Positions 8,224 to 17,457 of a stretch of DNA of 44,485 nucleotides are shown one piece after another (the stretch's first letter is position 1; every line of letters starts with the position of its first letter). Position numbers and translations under genes: made by a program. The DNA comes from Megasphaera sp. (GTDB lineage Bacteria; Bacillota; Negativicutes; Veillonellales; Megasphaeraceae): contig JALCDF010000008.1 of assembly GCA_022641375.1 (NCBI GenBank), positions 1-44,485 on the forward strand, in the 5' to 3' direction. The notes beneath the pieces were generated by a model. The model had not been told where the DNA came from. It did not search any database and saw only the letters and a list, made by a program, of their open reading frames with translations.

Positions 8224-9740
8224 TGTTTGCGCGAATTTATGGGGCGACCACCTTTGGCCTTCATGGCAATATCATTACCGTGGAAACGGATATTTCCAAT
8301 GGGCTGCCGGTATTTGATATTGTCGGTCTGGCAGCGACGTCAGTGAAGGAATCAAAAGAACGGGTGCGTTCAGCCGTGAAAAACAGTGGGTATGAATTCC
8401 CTATGCGCCGTGTGACCGTAAACCTGGCACCGGCTGATTTAAAAAAAGACAGCGCCGGCCTGGATTTGCCCATCGCTATGGGAATGATGGTATCGAGCGG
8501 GCAAATACCCGCAGAAATTTGCCAGGATACTATTTTTATCGGCGAACTGGCATTAGATGGAAAGATACGGCCGGTCCCCGGTATCTTATCTATGGTCCTG
8601 CAGGCAGCCAGACAGAAATTTAAGTATGTTTTTGTCAGTCCTGAAAATACGGCGGAAGCATTATTGTGTCATGATATCATCGTGTATGACGTATCTTCTT
8701 TTTCAGAAATCATGGAACATCTGCTGGGAGTGCACCGGCTGAGCCCGGCGGAACCGGTGGAAATCGGTACCGATGATTTAGGGTACAGTACGGATTTTTC
8801 TGAAGTACAGGGACAGTTCCTGGCCAAAAGGGCGTTAGAAATCGCTGCTGCAGGCAGTCATAATGTATTGATGATCGGGCCGCCGGGAGCAGGAAAGACG
8901 ATGCTGGCCAAACGGATACCGACGATCTTGCCGCCGATGAACCGGCAGGAGTCGCTGGAAGTAACGAAGATATATAGTGTGGTCGGGCTATTCAATCAGG
9001 AAGGCATGCTGACCGAACGGCCCTTCCGCAGCCCGCACCATACGATTTCTACGGCCGGTCTTATCGGCGGCGGTTCGATACCCAAACCGGGGGAGGTAAC
9101 CCTGGGGCATCATGGGGTCCTCTTCCTGGATGAATTGCCGGAATTTCCGCGCGCTGTCCTGGAAGTATTACGCCAGCCCCTGGAAGACGGGGTCGTCCAT
9201 ATTGCCCGTGTCCATGCCGCATTATCCTACCCGGCCCGATTCATGCTGATTGCGGCGATGAATCCCTGCCCGTGCGGGTATTTGGATGATGCCGATCACA
9301 ACTGTACGTGTACTCCCGGTGAAATACGGCGTTACGCCCGCAAAATTTCCGGGCCTCTGTTGGATCGCATTGATTTACATGTCAAAGTAGAACGGCCTGA
9401 TTATGATGAATTGACGACGGTCATCCCGCAGGAATCCTCGGAGCAAATCCGGCAGCGGGTCATGGCGGCCAGAAAGATACAGGAAGAGCGGTTGCAGCCG
9501 TATGGGCTGACATGTAATGCCCATATGGGACATCAGGAGATCAGGGAGACCGCGCAAGTGACAACGGAAGCTCAGGAATTGCTACGGCAGGTTTTTGAAA
9601 AGCTGAGTCTCAGTGCCCGCAGTTATGACCGCATCATCAAGGTAGCCCGTACGATAGCCGATTTAGGAAATGATGAAAAAATTCGTAAGTGCCATATAGC
9701 AGAGGCCGTAAGTTATCGTAATTCGCTGCCAAGGATGTGA
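8223..9740 (+). CDS. comM: YifB/ComM family Mg chelatase-like AAA+ ATPase
   Basis: AAA+ ATPase of the ComM family; in naturally transformable bacteria ComM helps branch migration during integration of incoming DNA. The 505 residues start with a Lon-protease-like domain (MFARIYGATTFGLHG, VNLAPADLKKDSAGLDLPIA). The AAA+ core follows with Walker A GPPGAGKTM near residues 219-227, Walker B in GVLFLDELPEF, and a cysteine group (CPCGYLDDADHNCTC) typical of the family. The C-terminal Mg_chelatase domain ends in SARSYDRIIKVARTIADL. It sits between yraN and dprA, so a role in transformation is plausible. Confidence 0.92.
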   Translation: MFARIYGATTFGLHGNIITVETDISNGLPVFDIVGLAATSVKESKERVRSAVKNSGYEFPMRRVTVNLAPADLKKDSAGLDLPIAMGMMVSSGQIPAEICQDTIFIGELALDGKIRPVPGILSMVLQAARQKFKYVFVSPENTAEALLCHDIIVYDVSSFSEIMEHLLGVHRLSPAEPVEIGTDDLGYSTDFSEVQGQFLAKRALEIAAAGSHNVLMIGPPGAGKTMLAKRIPTILPPMNRQESLEVTKIYSVVGLFNQEGMLTERPFRSPHHTISTAGLIGGGSIPKPGEVTLGHHGVLFLDELPEFPRAVLEVLRQPLEDGVVHIARVHAALSYPARFMLIAAMNPCPCGYLDDADHNCTCTPGEIRRYARKISGPLLDRIDLHVKVERPDYDELTTVIPQESSEQIRQRVMAARKIQEERLQPYGLTCNAHMGHQEIRETAQVTTEAQELLRQVFEKLSLSARSYDRIIKVARTIADLGNDEKIRKCHIAEAVSYRNSLPRM

Positions 9741-9741
9741 T

Positions 9742-10842
9742 ATGATGAATGATATAGAAAATGAGAGGATATATGCTGCAGCCTTGGTATCCATACCGGG
9801 GCTGGGGTCGGCATCCATACGCAATCTGATAACGGTCTATGGGTCGGCAGCCGCTGTATGGGAAGCGGACAGCAGCGAATGGATACAGCATATCCGTTTA
9901 TCGGATAAGAAGAGTCCTGCTATGGAAACCTATAAAAAGACGTATGACTGGGATTACGCCGTGTCCGCTTTAGAACGGCATGCGATACAGATACGGCTGT
10001 TTACAGAAGAAACGTATCCGGCATATCTGCGACAGACCTTCAATCCGCCGGCGGTTTTATTCTATCAGGGCGAAGTAGGGGTACAGGATCAAACCATAGC
10101 TATCGTAGGAGCCCGTAAGGCGACTGCATACGGGTGCAATGCGGCCCGTTCTCTGGGGGCTGATATGGCGCGTAACGGCATTGTTGTTGTCAGCGGGGGA
10201 GCCAGGGGAATCGATACCCAGGCTCATCGGGGCGCCCTTTTGGCACAGGGAAGGACACTGGCGGTAGTAGCCAATGGGCTGGATATATCGTATCCGCCGG
10301 AAAACAAAAGATTATTCCAGGAAATCAGGGCCGGCGGCGGTGCGGTCGTAACGGAATTCCCCCTGGGGACACGTCCGCTGCCACAACATTTTCCGGCCCG
10401 TAACCGTATTATTGCCGGCCTGTCCCGCGGGGTTGCGGTTATCGAAGCGGCACTGAAGAGCGGGTCACTGATTACAGCTGATTTTGCGTTAGAAGAAGGC
10501 CGGGATGTCTTTGCCGTACCGGGCAGTATTTTTTCTGACAGAAGCAAGGGGACCAACAATCTCCTGCGCAAAGGGGCCATCGTATTGACCGGAGTGCAGG
10601 ATGTTTTAGATGAATATCAGTGGGGCGGTCCCATGAAGAAAAAAGAGAAGAGTATGATACCCTTGACGTTGGATGAAGCAGCCATACTCAGTCATATTCC
10701 CAAGGACGAAGCGATATCAGCAGAAAAAATTATTTCCCGGAGCGGAACAGCAGCGGCTGTTGTGAATTCTATCGTGTTACAACTGCAGTTAAAAGGGATT
10801 GTTGAAGACCGGGGGAATAGTATGTATGTGCAGAAAGGCTGA
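9742..10842 (+). CDS. dprA: DNA-processing protein DprA (Smf)
   Basis: DprA loads RecA on incoming single-stranded DNA during transformation. The 366 residues have a helix-hairpin-helix region near the N-terminus (SIPGLGSASIRNL), the Rossmann-like core (AIVGARKATAYG, VVSGGARGIDTQAHRGAL, PARNRIIAGLSRGV, SGSLITADFALEEGRDVFAVPG) and a C-terminal winged-helix-like part. AAGGA lies upstream and the start may be either of two tandem codons (9742 or 9745). Here dprA is followed by the mre cluster; topA, its frequent neighbour in Firmicutes, is absent from the window. Confidence 0.95.
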   Translation: MMNDIENERIYAAALVSIPGLGSASIRNLITVYGSAAAVWEADSSEWIQHIRLSDKKSPAMETYKKTYDWDYAVSALERHAIQIRLFTEETYPAYLRQTFNPPAVLFYQGEVGVQDQTIAIVGARKATAYGCNAARSLGADMARNGIVVVSGGARGIDTQAHRGALLAQGRTLAVVANGLDISYPPENKRLFQEIRAGGGAVVTEFPLGTRPLPQHFPARNRIIAGLSRGVAVIEAALKSGSLITADFALEEGRDVFAVPGSIFSDRSKGTNNLLRKGAIVLTGVQDVLDEYQWGGPMKKKEKSMIPLTLDEAAILSHIPKDEAISAEKIISRSGTAAAVVNSIVLQLQLKGIVEDRGNSMYVQKG

Positions 10843-10882
10843 GTGTTTCGGCAGATGACACCTTTTTTTCCCTCGGGATTTG

Positions 10883-10891
10883 TGCTAAAAT
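10883..10891 (+). promoter_or_regulatory. Possible extended -10 promoter of the mre cluster
   Basis: TG at 10883-10884 followed by one base and TAAAAT (10886-10891) forms an extended -10 element about 40 bases before the mreB-like start. No good -35 hexamer is visible, only a T-rich stretch. A run of seven Ts at 10863-10869 lies just upstream, after a weak hairpin that may end the dprA transcript. Confidence 0.4.
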
Positions 10892-10930
10892 ATACGTTGA
10901 TTATATCTCTGGTTTTGGAAAGGGTTTGTT

Positions 10931-11971
10931 ATGTCTTCGATTTTTTCTCCTTTGACTAAAAATATAGGTATAGACCTGGGTACGAGTACTACACAGGTCT
11001 ATGTAGAACGGCGGGGAATCGTGTTATCCGAACCGTCGATCATGGCGACTGATGAAAGAAATAAGAAAATTATTGCCGTAGGCCATGCCGCGGAGGATTT
11101 ATTGGCAAAATCTCCGGAAACGGTAAAAATTCATCGTCCGCTGTTAAATGGTGTCATTGCCGATTATGGGGTGACCCGTACGATGTTAGGGTATATCCTT
11201 AACAAATGTGTCCGCGGCGTGCATCGCCTGCGTATTATGGTAGGGGTGCCGGCGTCAGCTTCCAATGTTGAAAAGAGGGCGGTCATCGAAGCCATCTATC
11301 AGGCCGGTGCCAAAGAAGCCTTTCTGATCGAGACGGCGGCAGCAGCTGCAATTGGGGTGAATATGCCTATTTATGACCCTGTAGCCAATATGGTGATTGA
11401 TATTGGGGGAGGTACGACCAATATCGCTATATTGTCTTTGGGAGGAATCGTCATATCCCGCTCTATCCATTTAGGAAGTCTCGATTTCAATGAAGCGATT
11501 AAAGATTATCTGCGGGATCAATATGCTGTCGTGACCGATGATGTGACTATAGAAGAAATGAAGATTACAAACGGCTCGGCAGTGCTGCCGTTGGAAGATA
11601 AGGGATTTTACTTTATGGGCCGTGGGCTTGATGACGGCTTGCAAAAGGAAATATCAGTTAAATCGAGCGAACTCTATCATGTTATAGGGAAACCTCTTAT
11701 GAAAATTTTGGATTTGGTTTGTGATGTGTTGCGGGAGACACCGCCGGAACTATCTGCTGATATCATGGAACATGGTATTGTCCTTACCGGCGGCGGAGCC
11801 AAACTGCAAGGGATGGACCAATTATTTACGCAGGAACTGGGGGTCCCCGTTGTCATGGCCGCTGAACCTGAGCTGGCTGTTGCCAGAGGTACAGGCATTG
11901 CTGTTAAGAGACGGGAATCATTGGCTGCGCTCGTACAGGGGGCAGAATGCATTTATAGGAGGAGATTTTAA
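10931..11971 (+). CDS. mreB: MreB-family actin-like protein with altered catalytic site
   Basis: Bacterial actin homologue expected to guide lateral wall synthesis. The 346 residues show the MreB layout: GIDLGTSTTQVY (phosphate 1), IDIGGGTTNIAILSLGG (phosphate 2), the RPLLNGVIADY region and ERG-like HGIVLTGGGAKLQG (adenosine motif). It is divergent at functional positions: canonical MreB has LIEEP, where the second glutamate is the catalytic one, but here the string is LIETA with threonine 135 there. GGGTTE is GGGTTN, and the asparagine of DLGTANT is threonine. No gap is needed in that alignment. It heads mreC, mreD, PBP2 and rodA. It may assemble with little ATPase activity; this is inferred. 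Confidence 0.88.
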   Translation: MSSIFSPLTKNIGIDLGTSTTQVYVERRGIVLSEPSIMATDERNKKIIAVGHAAEDLLAKSPETVKIHRPLLNGVIADYGVTRTMLGYILNKCVRGVHRLRIMVGVPASASNVEKRAVIEAIYQAGAKEAFLIETAAAAAIGVNMPIYDPVANMVIDIGGGTTNIAILSLGGIVISRSIHLGSLDFNEAIKDYLRDQYAVVTDDVTIEEMKITNGSAVLPLEDKGFYFMGRGLDDGLQKEISVKSSELYHVIGKPLMKILDLVCDVLRETPPELSADIMEHGIVLTGGGAKLQGMDQLFTQELGVPVVMAAEPELAVARGTGIAVKRRESLAALVQGAECIYRRRF

Positions 11972-11973
11972 AA

Positions 11974-12894
11974 TTGTTTTCGTTCGGTAAAAGAAGCGTC
12001 GTCATTGTACTTATATTATTCATTATCATAGCTGTTGTAGGCTGGGCTTGGCGGCAACGTGATTCTTTGCCATTCGTGACCAAGCCTCTGCAAATCGTGG
12101 TGGCACCTTTTGAATATGGGGCCAGCCATCTTGTCGATTCTGTTACGTCCGGGATCCATATCGTGGATATCAGCCTGAAAAACAGAGTGGAATGGGAAGC
12201 GTTGGAAAAAGAAAATTCCGACTTGAAAGGCCGTACTGTCGATTATGATGAATTAGTAGCAGAAAATAATCGCTTGCGGGGCCTGCTTGATTTCAAAAAT
12301 AGTCATAATCAGTATAAAATGATAGCCGGTTCGGTGATTTCCCGCGATTATGGGACCTGGAGCAATACCATGATCATCGATGTGGGCACAGCTGACGGCA
12401 TAGATAAAGATATGCCGGTCGTAACACCTGACGGTGTCGTCGGCTTTATTAGTGATGCCTATCCGCATTCGTCGCGGGTGCAGCTCCTGACAGATCCGCG
12501 GACAAGTATAGGCGCTATTATCCAGCGTCCGGAATCACGGGTGGCTTCCGTCGTACGAGGAAATGGCAATGTACCGACAGAACCGCAGTTTGTCAATATT
12601 GCGAAAGATGCCGATGTCCTGGAAGGGGATAAACTGATTACTTCAGGATTTGGTTCTATTTATCCTAAGGGATTGTATATCGGTACCATCGTGTCTATCC
12701 ATCAAAATGAAAATGATTTCGTCAAATACGCTGTGATTCGTCCCAGTGTGGATTTCTCCAAATTGGAAGAAGTCTTTGTCATCATAAAATCATCCGATAG
12801 CGGTGCCTATGAAAAACCGGATGTAACGCCCAAATTAGTACCTCAGACGAATCGTGACAAGGTAGAAGGCATTAAAGGAGCCGCGGCATTATGA
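11974..12894 (+). CDS. mreC: Rod shape-determining protein MreC
   Basis: Elongasome component in the cell envelope that links MreB to the synthases PBP2 and RodA. The start is a TTG at 11974 preceded by AGGAGGAG; no ATG fits. The 306 residues comprise one membrane helix (about 9-27), a coiled coil (about 66-105, with ALEKENSDLKGR and NNRLRGLLDFKNS) and the beta-rich domains with SNTMIIDVGTADGIDKDMPV and SSRVQLLTDPRTSIGA, both typical of MreC. It is two bases from mreB and overlaps mreD by four. Confidence 0.95.
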   Translation: MFSFGKRSVVIVLILFIIIAVVGWAWRQRDSLPFVTKPLQIVVAPFEYGASHLVDSVTSGIHIVDISLKNRVEWEALEKENSDLKGRTVDYDELVAENNRLRGLLDFKNSHNQYKMIAGSVISRDYGTWSNTMIIDVGTADGIDKDMPVVTPDGVVGFISDAYPHSSRVQLLTDPRTSIGAIIQRPESRVASVVRGNGNVPTEPQFVNIAKDADVLEGDKLITSGFGSIYPKGLYIGTIVSIHQNENDFVKYAVIRPSVDFSKLEEVFVIIKSSDSGAYEKPDVTPKLVPQTNRDKVEGIKGAAAL

Positions 12895-13400
12895 AAAAAC
12901 TAAGCTGTGTCATGGCAGCATTCATTGTATTTGTTTTGCAGAGTGCTGTTTTTCCATTTTTGTTCAATGGCGTCAGCCAGCCCAACCTCATCTTTGTCTT
13001 TGTTGTACTCATGGCATTGCATCATGGCCAGCGTATTGGCATGGCAACGGCACTTTTGGGCGGCGTCTGCCAGGATGTCGTCATCGGTAATTTTTTTGGT
13101 CTCCATTTACTGCCGTACATCATCATAGCTTGTATTTGCAGCTATATCGGCCGCAATATAGATAAAGACCAGGAGATTTTGACGGTGCTGATCGTATTGG
13201 CGATGACGGAGCTGTGTCTTGTTATCAATTGTTTGATTCTATTTATGTCCGGACAGTATATTCATATTATGGCATATTTATTTACCTATAGTATACCTAT
13301 GCTTATTTATCATGGAATTTTGGCACTTCCTGTTGACCGTATTGTTTGGAGACTGCGTCGTGAAGACACATTTTACGGTTACCGGGGATATCGTTGGTAA
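12891..13400 (+). CDS. mreD: Rod shape-determining protein MreD
   Basis: Integral membrane protein of the elongasome. The 169 residues are almost wholly hydrophobic, with about five membrane segments, and include VSQPNLIFVFVVLMALHHG and GRNIDKDQEILTVLIVLAM. FFGLHLLPYIIIACICSY matches the usual MreD core. The ATG overlaps the mreC stop as ATGA. Sequence alone is weakly conserved in this family, but length, topology and the position between mreC and mrdA leave little doubt. Confidence 0.92.
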   Translation: MKKLSCVMAAFIVFVLQSAVFPFLFNGVSQPNLIFVFVVLMALHHGQRIGMATALLGGVCQDVVIGNFFGLHLLPYIIIACICSYIGRNIDKDQEILTVLIVLAMTELCLVINCLILFMSGQYIHIMAYLFTYSIPMLIYHGILALPVDRIVWRLRREDTFYGYRGYRW

Positions 13401-13419
13401 ATGAGAAGGAGAGGCCTCT

Positions 13420-15270
13420 ATGCTTGAAGCATTAATGAAAAAAAAGAATGATGACGGACGGTTTCGGGTTCTTTACTGGATTATTGTCGGGGTATTTGTT
13501 ATTCTGATCAGCCGGCTCGTTTATTTACAACTTTTTGTCGGAGATTATTATCATAATCTGGCGGAAGGGAACCGGCTGCGTGTTATCCCTATTTCAGCGA
13601 TGCGCGGTATCATGTATGATCGAAACGGGCAGATCCTTGTAGGCTCACGGCCTAGTTTCATGGTGACCTATGTACCTCCTAAGGGAGGGATGAGCGATGC
13701 CGAGTTAGATGAATTATCTTCTCTGATCAATGTGCCGCGGGCAACACTGAAGGAAAAAATAGACAAAGTAAAGAGTTCCTATGTACCTACTATTTTGGCC
13801 AGTGATCTGACTCAGGATCTGGTTACCAAAGTAGAAGAAAGACGGAATGAACTGCCGGGGATATCCGTTGATGTCCAGCCAATCCGGTATTACCCATATA
13901 ATACGATGGCAGCGCAGATATTCGGCTATGTCGGACAGATAGATGAAGACGACCAGAAACGCCTGGAAGGACAGGAAGGGGTTTCGTCTATTACCCAGGT
14001 CGGCCGGGCCGGGCTGGAATCATATTATGATGATTTACTTCGCGGTAAAGACGGCGGGCGTCAGGTAGAAGTAGATGCCAGCGGGCGTCCGGTCAAGGAA
14101 ATGGAACGAAAGAATCCGGTTTCCGGTCATAATGCCCATCTGACGATAGACCTTAATTTGCAGGAAGCGACAGAAAAAGCCATGGATGCACAGGTTGCCA
14201 ACGGCGTCGGTGTGCATGGTATTGCAGCTGTGGCTATTGATCCTAATACGGGGGCTGTCCTGGCGATGGCCAGCAGGCCGGCATATAATCCTAACTGGTT
14301 TACCCGGGGTATCACTGAATCGGAATGGTCTCAAATTAATGACAATCCGAATCATCCGATGGAAAATCGTGTCATTGCCGGCGAATATCCTCCCGGATCG
14401 ACATTTAAGCTGATTACTGGTTCCGCTGCGTTGGAATTGAAAAAAGTTACACCGGAAGAAACGATATTCGATAGTGGCCGCCATTGGCTCGTCGATATGC
14501 GTAACGCCGGCGGTGAAGCACTGGGATGGATTAATTTCACGGAAGCACTGGCTAAATCCGATAACGTATATTTCTATGAAATGGGACGACGTGTCGGCAT
14601 AGATCATCTGGCAGAATATGCCCGTATGTTCGGCATGGGCAAGAAGACCGGCATTGCTTTACGAGGTGAAGCACCGGGGCTGGTTGCCAGTGAAGAATAT
14701 AAGAAGAAAAACTTTAATCAGGACTGGTACTTAGGGGATACGTTCAACTCTGCTATCGGTCAGGGGTTCCAATTGGTCACACCGCTGCAGGCGGCGATGA
14801 TCGTAAGCCAGGTAGCGAACGGAGGTATTCAGTATCGTCCGTTCATTGTCAGCCGTATCGACAATTTGGATGGTACCCCGTATAAGATATTTGCACCGGA
14901 CCAAGTGGGAACCTTATCCGTATCGAAATCGACCCTGGACCTGATCCGGGAAGGGATGCGTAATGTTACAGAAGAATCCGGTACAGCAGCATCGTTGTTT
15001 GCCGGATTCCCTATCCAGGTAGCCGGCAAGACAGGTACCGCCGAAAACTTTGGCGGCGCCGATCATGGCTGGTTCGTAGCCTATGCACCGTATGATCATC
15101 CGCGTGTCGTTATCGCAGTATTGACAGAACAGGGTGGTTTTGGGTCCCTGTCATCCGGCCCGATTGTCCGGAGTATGCTGGAAGCGTATTTCCATGTGGG
15201 AGCGTATGCGGATGGCGGCTCGGCGACCAAGGCGAATGATAAGAGCAGCAATGCACAGGACCATCAATAA
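13420..15270 (+). CDS. mrdA: Penicillin-binding protein 2 (elongasome transpeptidase)
   Basis: Class B transpeptidase that cross-links peptidoglycan with RodA. The 616 residues have one N-terminal membrane helix (about 20-40), a dimerisation/pedestal domain (RGIMYDRNGQILV is the family box) and the transpeptidase with S327-TFK (catalytic serine in PPGSTFK), S380-D-N382 and K537-T-G. AAGGAGAGG precedes the ATG. The mreC-mreD-mrdA order supports PBP2 rather than the division protein FtsI. The tail after residue 600 is short and polar. Confidence 0.95.
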   Translation: MLEALMKKKNDDGRFRVLYWIIVGVFVILISRLVYLQLFVGDYYHNLAEGNRLRVIPISAMRGIMYDRNGQILVGSRPSFMVTYVPPKGGMSDAELDELSSLINVPRATLKEKIDKVKSSYVPTILASDLTQDLVTKVEERRNELPGISVDVQPIRYYPYNTMAAQIFGYVGQIDEDDQKRLEGQEGVSSITQVGRAGLESYYDDLLRGKDGGRQVEVDASGRPVKEMERKNPVSGHNAHLTIDLNLQEATEKAMDAQVANGVGVHGIAAVAIDPNTGAVLAMASRPAYNPNWFTRGITESEWSQINDNPNHPMENRVIAGEYPPGSTFKLITGSAALELKKVTPEETIFDSGRHWLVDMRNAGGEALGWINFTEALAKSDNVYFYEMGRRVGIDHLAEYARMFGMGKKTGIALRGEAPGLVASEEYKKKNFNQDWYLGDTFNSAIGQGFQLVTPLQAAMIVSQVANGGIQYRPFIVSRIDNLDGTPYKIFAPDQVGTLSVSKSTLDLIREGMRNVTEESGTAASLFAGFPIQVAGKTGTAENFGGADHGWFVAYAPYDHPRVVIAVLTEQGGFGSLSSGPIVRSMLEAYFHVGAYADGGSATKANDKSSNAQDHQ

Positions 15271-15309
15271 CTATAAGTAGTGTGTCAGGTATCGGAGAGG
15301 GGATAGGAC

Positions 15310-16332
15310 ATGTCAAAAATCATTTGTATTGCTTCAGGCAAGGGCGGTGTCGGCAAGACGCTGGTTACGGCAGCTCTTTCTATTGCATTGCAGCGACAGC
15401 ACTGTTCCGTTTTGGCTGTCGATGCAGATATGGGTCTGCGCAATCTCGATTTGATGTTTGGCGTGCAAAATTCAGTTCTCTATGATATGGGCGATATCTT
15501 AAAAGGAAGATGCCAGCCGCAAGATGCGGTGATTCCGTTAATGAATGGGTTGGATTTCCTGGCTGCCAGTCAGAAACGGACCTGGGAAAAAATCGATGCT
15601 TCGACGTTTCATTACACCGTAGAAACATTGGCCTCTAAATATGATTACACGCTTATTGATTGTCCTCCCGGCAGGGGGCTGCCGTATAAGGCAGCCGTAT
15701 CCATTGCGGACCGCATCTTTTTCGTCGTGGAGCCGACGTGGGCGTCCCTTCGCGATGCCGGCAGGGTCATGCAGTTTTGTGACAAGCATAAACAGTTCAA
15801 TTATGATATTTTATGTAATAATTTTTTCCGTAATGATCCGGCGTATGTGACGGTGGATGAAATGTTCAATGTGCTCAATCCGGAATCGATAGCCGGCATA
15901 CTGCCGCATGATAATGCGGTACAACAAGCGGTTAAAGAAGGCGATTTTATTCATATAGATGAAAGCAATCCGTTTTTCCGGGCATTGGAACAGACCGTCG
16001 CATATATTAAAGAGGGTACCAATCCCTCTGTGGAAAAATTGGTGAAATGGCTTCCGGATAGTGAATCGGAGACGGTGGCGGATTCCCCCCATGCCGGTTT
16101 GATCCAGAAACAAGAAAATCATGTCAAGGGAATAGCTGCAGCTGAATTAAAAAAGGCAGCTGCTATTTTCGCCAACGGTACTGCCGTTGAAGCGGCAGGT
16201 GAGACGAACGTTATCAGAACCGGGAATCAGGAAAACAATGATGAACAAGTAGTGGAGAAAGGCAAGGGAAAAAGGATGTCCCTGCGGCAACGCCGCCAAC
16301 AGTCCATGGCATGGCGTCATTATCATCGATAG
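15310..16332 (+). CDS. MinD-like P-loop ATPase with basic C-terminal tail
   Basis: Member of the MinD/ParA ATPase family. The deviant Walker A is GKGGVGKT (residues 10-17), with VDADMGLRNLDLMFG as switch I, typical of MinD, and LIDCPPG as Walker B. The ATPase domain covers about residues 1-245. A further stretch of about 90 residues is polar and ends in a strongly basic run (RMSLRQRRQQSMAWRHYHR), unlike the short amphipathic membrane helix of ordinary MinD. Many Clostridia have minC-minD-minE between mrdA and rodA; here only this gene remains, so classical Min function is doubtful. It could place a partner at the membrane or nucleoid. Confidence 0.85.
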   Translation: MSKIICIASGKGGVGKTLVTAALSIALQRQHCSVLAVDADMGLRNLDLMFGVQNSVLYDMGDILKGRCQPQDAVIPLMNGLDFLAASQKRTWEKIDASTFHYTVETLASKYDYTLIDCPPGRGLPYKAAVSIADRIFFVVEPTWASLRDAGRVMQFCDKHKQFNYDILCNNFFRNDPAYVTVDEMFNVLNPESIAGILPHDNAVQQAVKEGDFIHIDESNPFFRALEQTVAYIKEGTNPSVEKLVKWLPDSESETVADSPHAGLIQKQENHVKGIAAAELKKAAAIFANGTAVEAAGETNVIRTGNQENNDEQVVEKGKGKRMSLRQRRQQSMAWRHYHR

Positions 16333-16341
16333 GAGCTGGGT

Positions 16342-17442
16342 ATGTTTAAGAGAGAATGGAAAAATTTAGATAAAGTGATGTTAACCATGGCCTGTATGAT
16401 TGTCTGCATCAGCCTGTGTATCATTGGCAGTGCGACGCACATCAACAAGGGGGCCATTAATTATGATTTCGTTATTAAGCAGGGGACTGCGTTTGTCGTC
16501 AACTTAATGATCATCCTGTTTTTCAGCCGGTATGACTATACCAAACTCAAACGGTTCGCCAAGCCTTTATATGGTATCAATTTGATCGTATTGGCAGCCG
16601 TTATGTTTTTGGGGACATCTGCCCTGGGGGCGCAGCGTTGGATTCAATTGGGACCTATTATCATACAGCCGTCCGAATTTTCCAAGCTGATCATGATCGT
16701 TTGTTTGGCGGCCTTGTTATCAGATCGGATCGGTAAAATCAATACCGTAAAAAGTGTTGTACCTATCGGCCTGTTTGTGGGGATTCCGTTTCTGTTAGTA
16801 TTGAAACAGCCTGACCTGGGCACATCGCTGGTATTTTTAGCGATTGCGTTTGGCATGCTGTTTATATCACGGATTAAGATGTCTCTGCTGCGCAATGTAT
16901 TCCTGTTAGGGCTTGCGTTGGCACCAATAGGATGGCATTTCTTAAAGGACTATCAGAAATCACGTATTACGGTATTCATGAATCCGAATGCGGATCCGTT
17001 TGGCGCGGGATATCATATTATCCAGTCGAAGATTGCCATTGGTTCCGGGATGCTTTTTGGTAAGGGATTATTTCAAGGGACGCAAAGTCAGTTGGATTTC
17101 CTGCCGGAAAACCATACCGACTTTATCTTTTCCGTCATTGGGGAAGAATTAGGTTTCTTGGGCTGTTTATTCATTTTGTTCTTATATTTTGTATTAGTAT
17201 ACAGGGCACTGATGATAGCCAAGGATTGCAAGGACAGTTTTGGTATGCTCTTAGCGACGGGGATTACGTCTATGTGGGCATTCCAGATTCTGGTTAACGT
17301 AGGGATGACATGTGGAATTATGCCGGTTACGGGGATTCCACTGCCCTTTATGAGTTATGGTGTAAGTGCATTGACAACCAATATGATGGCGTTGGGAATT
17401 ATGCTTAGTATTTATATGCGTCAACAGACCATGATATTTTAA
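16342..17442 (+). CDS. rodA: Peptidoglycan glycosyltransferase RodA
   Basis: SEDS-family glycosyltransferase that polymerises lipid II for wall elongation with PBP2. The 366 residues carry about ten membrane helices. The SEDS signatures are present: GAQRWIQLGPIIIQPSEFSKL, FLPENHTDFIFSVIGEELGFLG with the catalytic aspartate D260, and GIPLPFMSYGVSALTTNM near the end. SEDS division protein FtsW is excluded mainly by context (mre cluster, PBP2). It starts ten bases after the MinD-like gene. Confidence 0.94.
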   Translation: MFKREWKNLDKVMLTMACMIVCISLCIIGSATHINKGAINYDFVIKQGTAFVVNLMIILFFSRYDYTKLKRFAKPLYGINLIVLAAVMFLGTSALGAQRWIQLGPIIIQPSEFSKLIMIVCLAALLSDRIGKINTVKSVVPIGLFVGIPFLLVLKQPDLGTSLVFLAIAFGMLFISRIKMSLLRNVFLLGLALAPIGWHFLKDYQKSRITVFMNPNADPFGAGYHIIQSKIAIGSGMLFGKGLFQGTQSQLDFLPENHTDFIFSVIGEELGFLGCLFILFLYFVLVYRALMIAKDCKDSFGMLLATGITSMWAFQILVNVGMTCGIMPVTGIPLPFMSYGVSALTTNMMALGIMLSIYMRQQTMIF

Positions 17443-17457
17443 ATAGGAGGACCAGGC

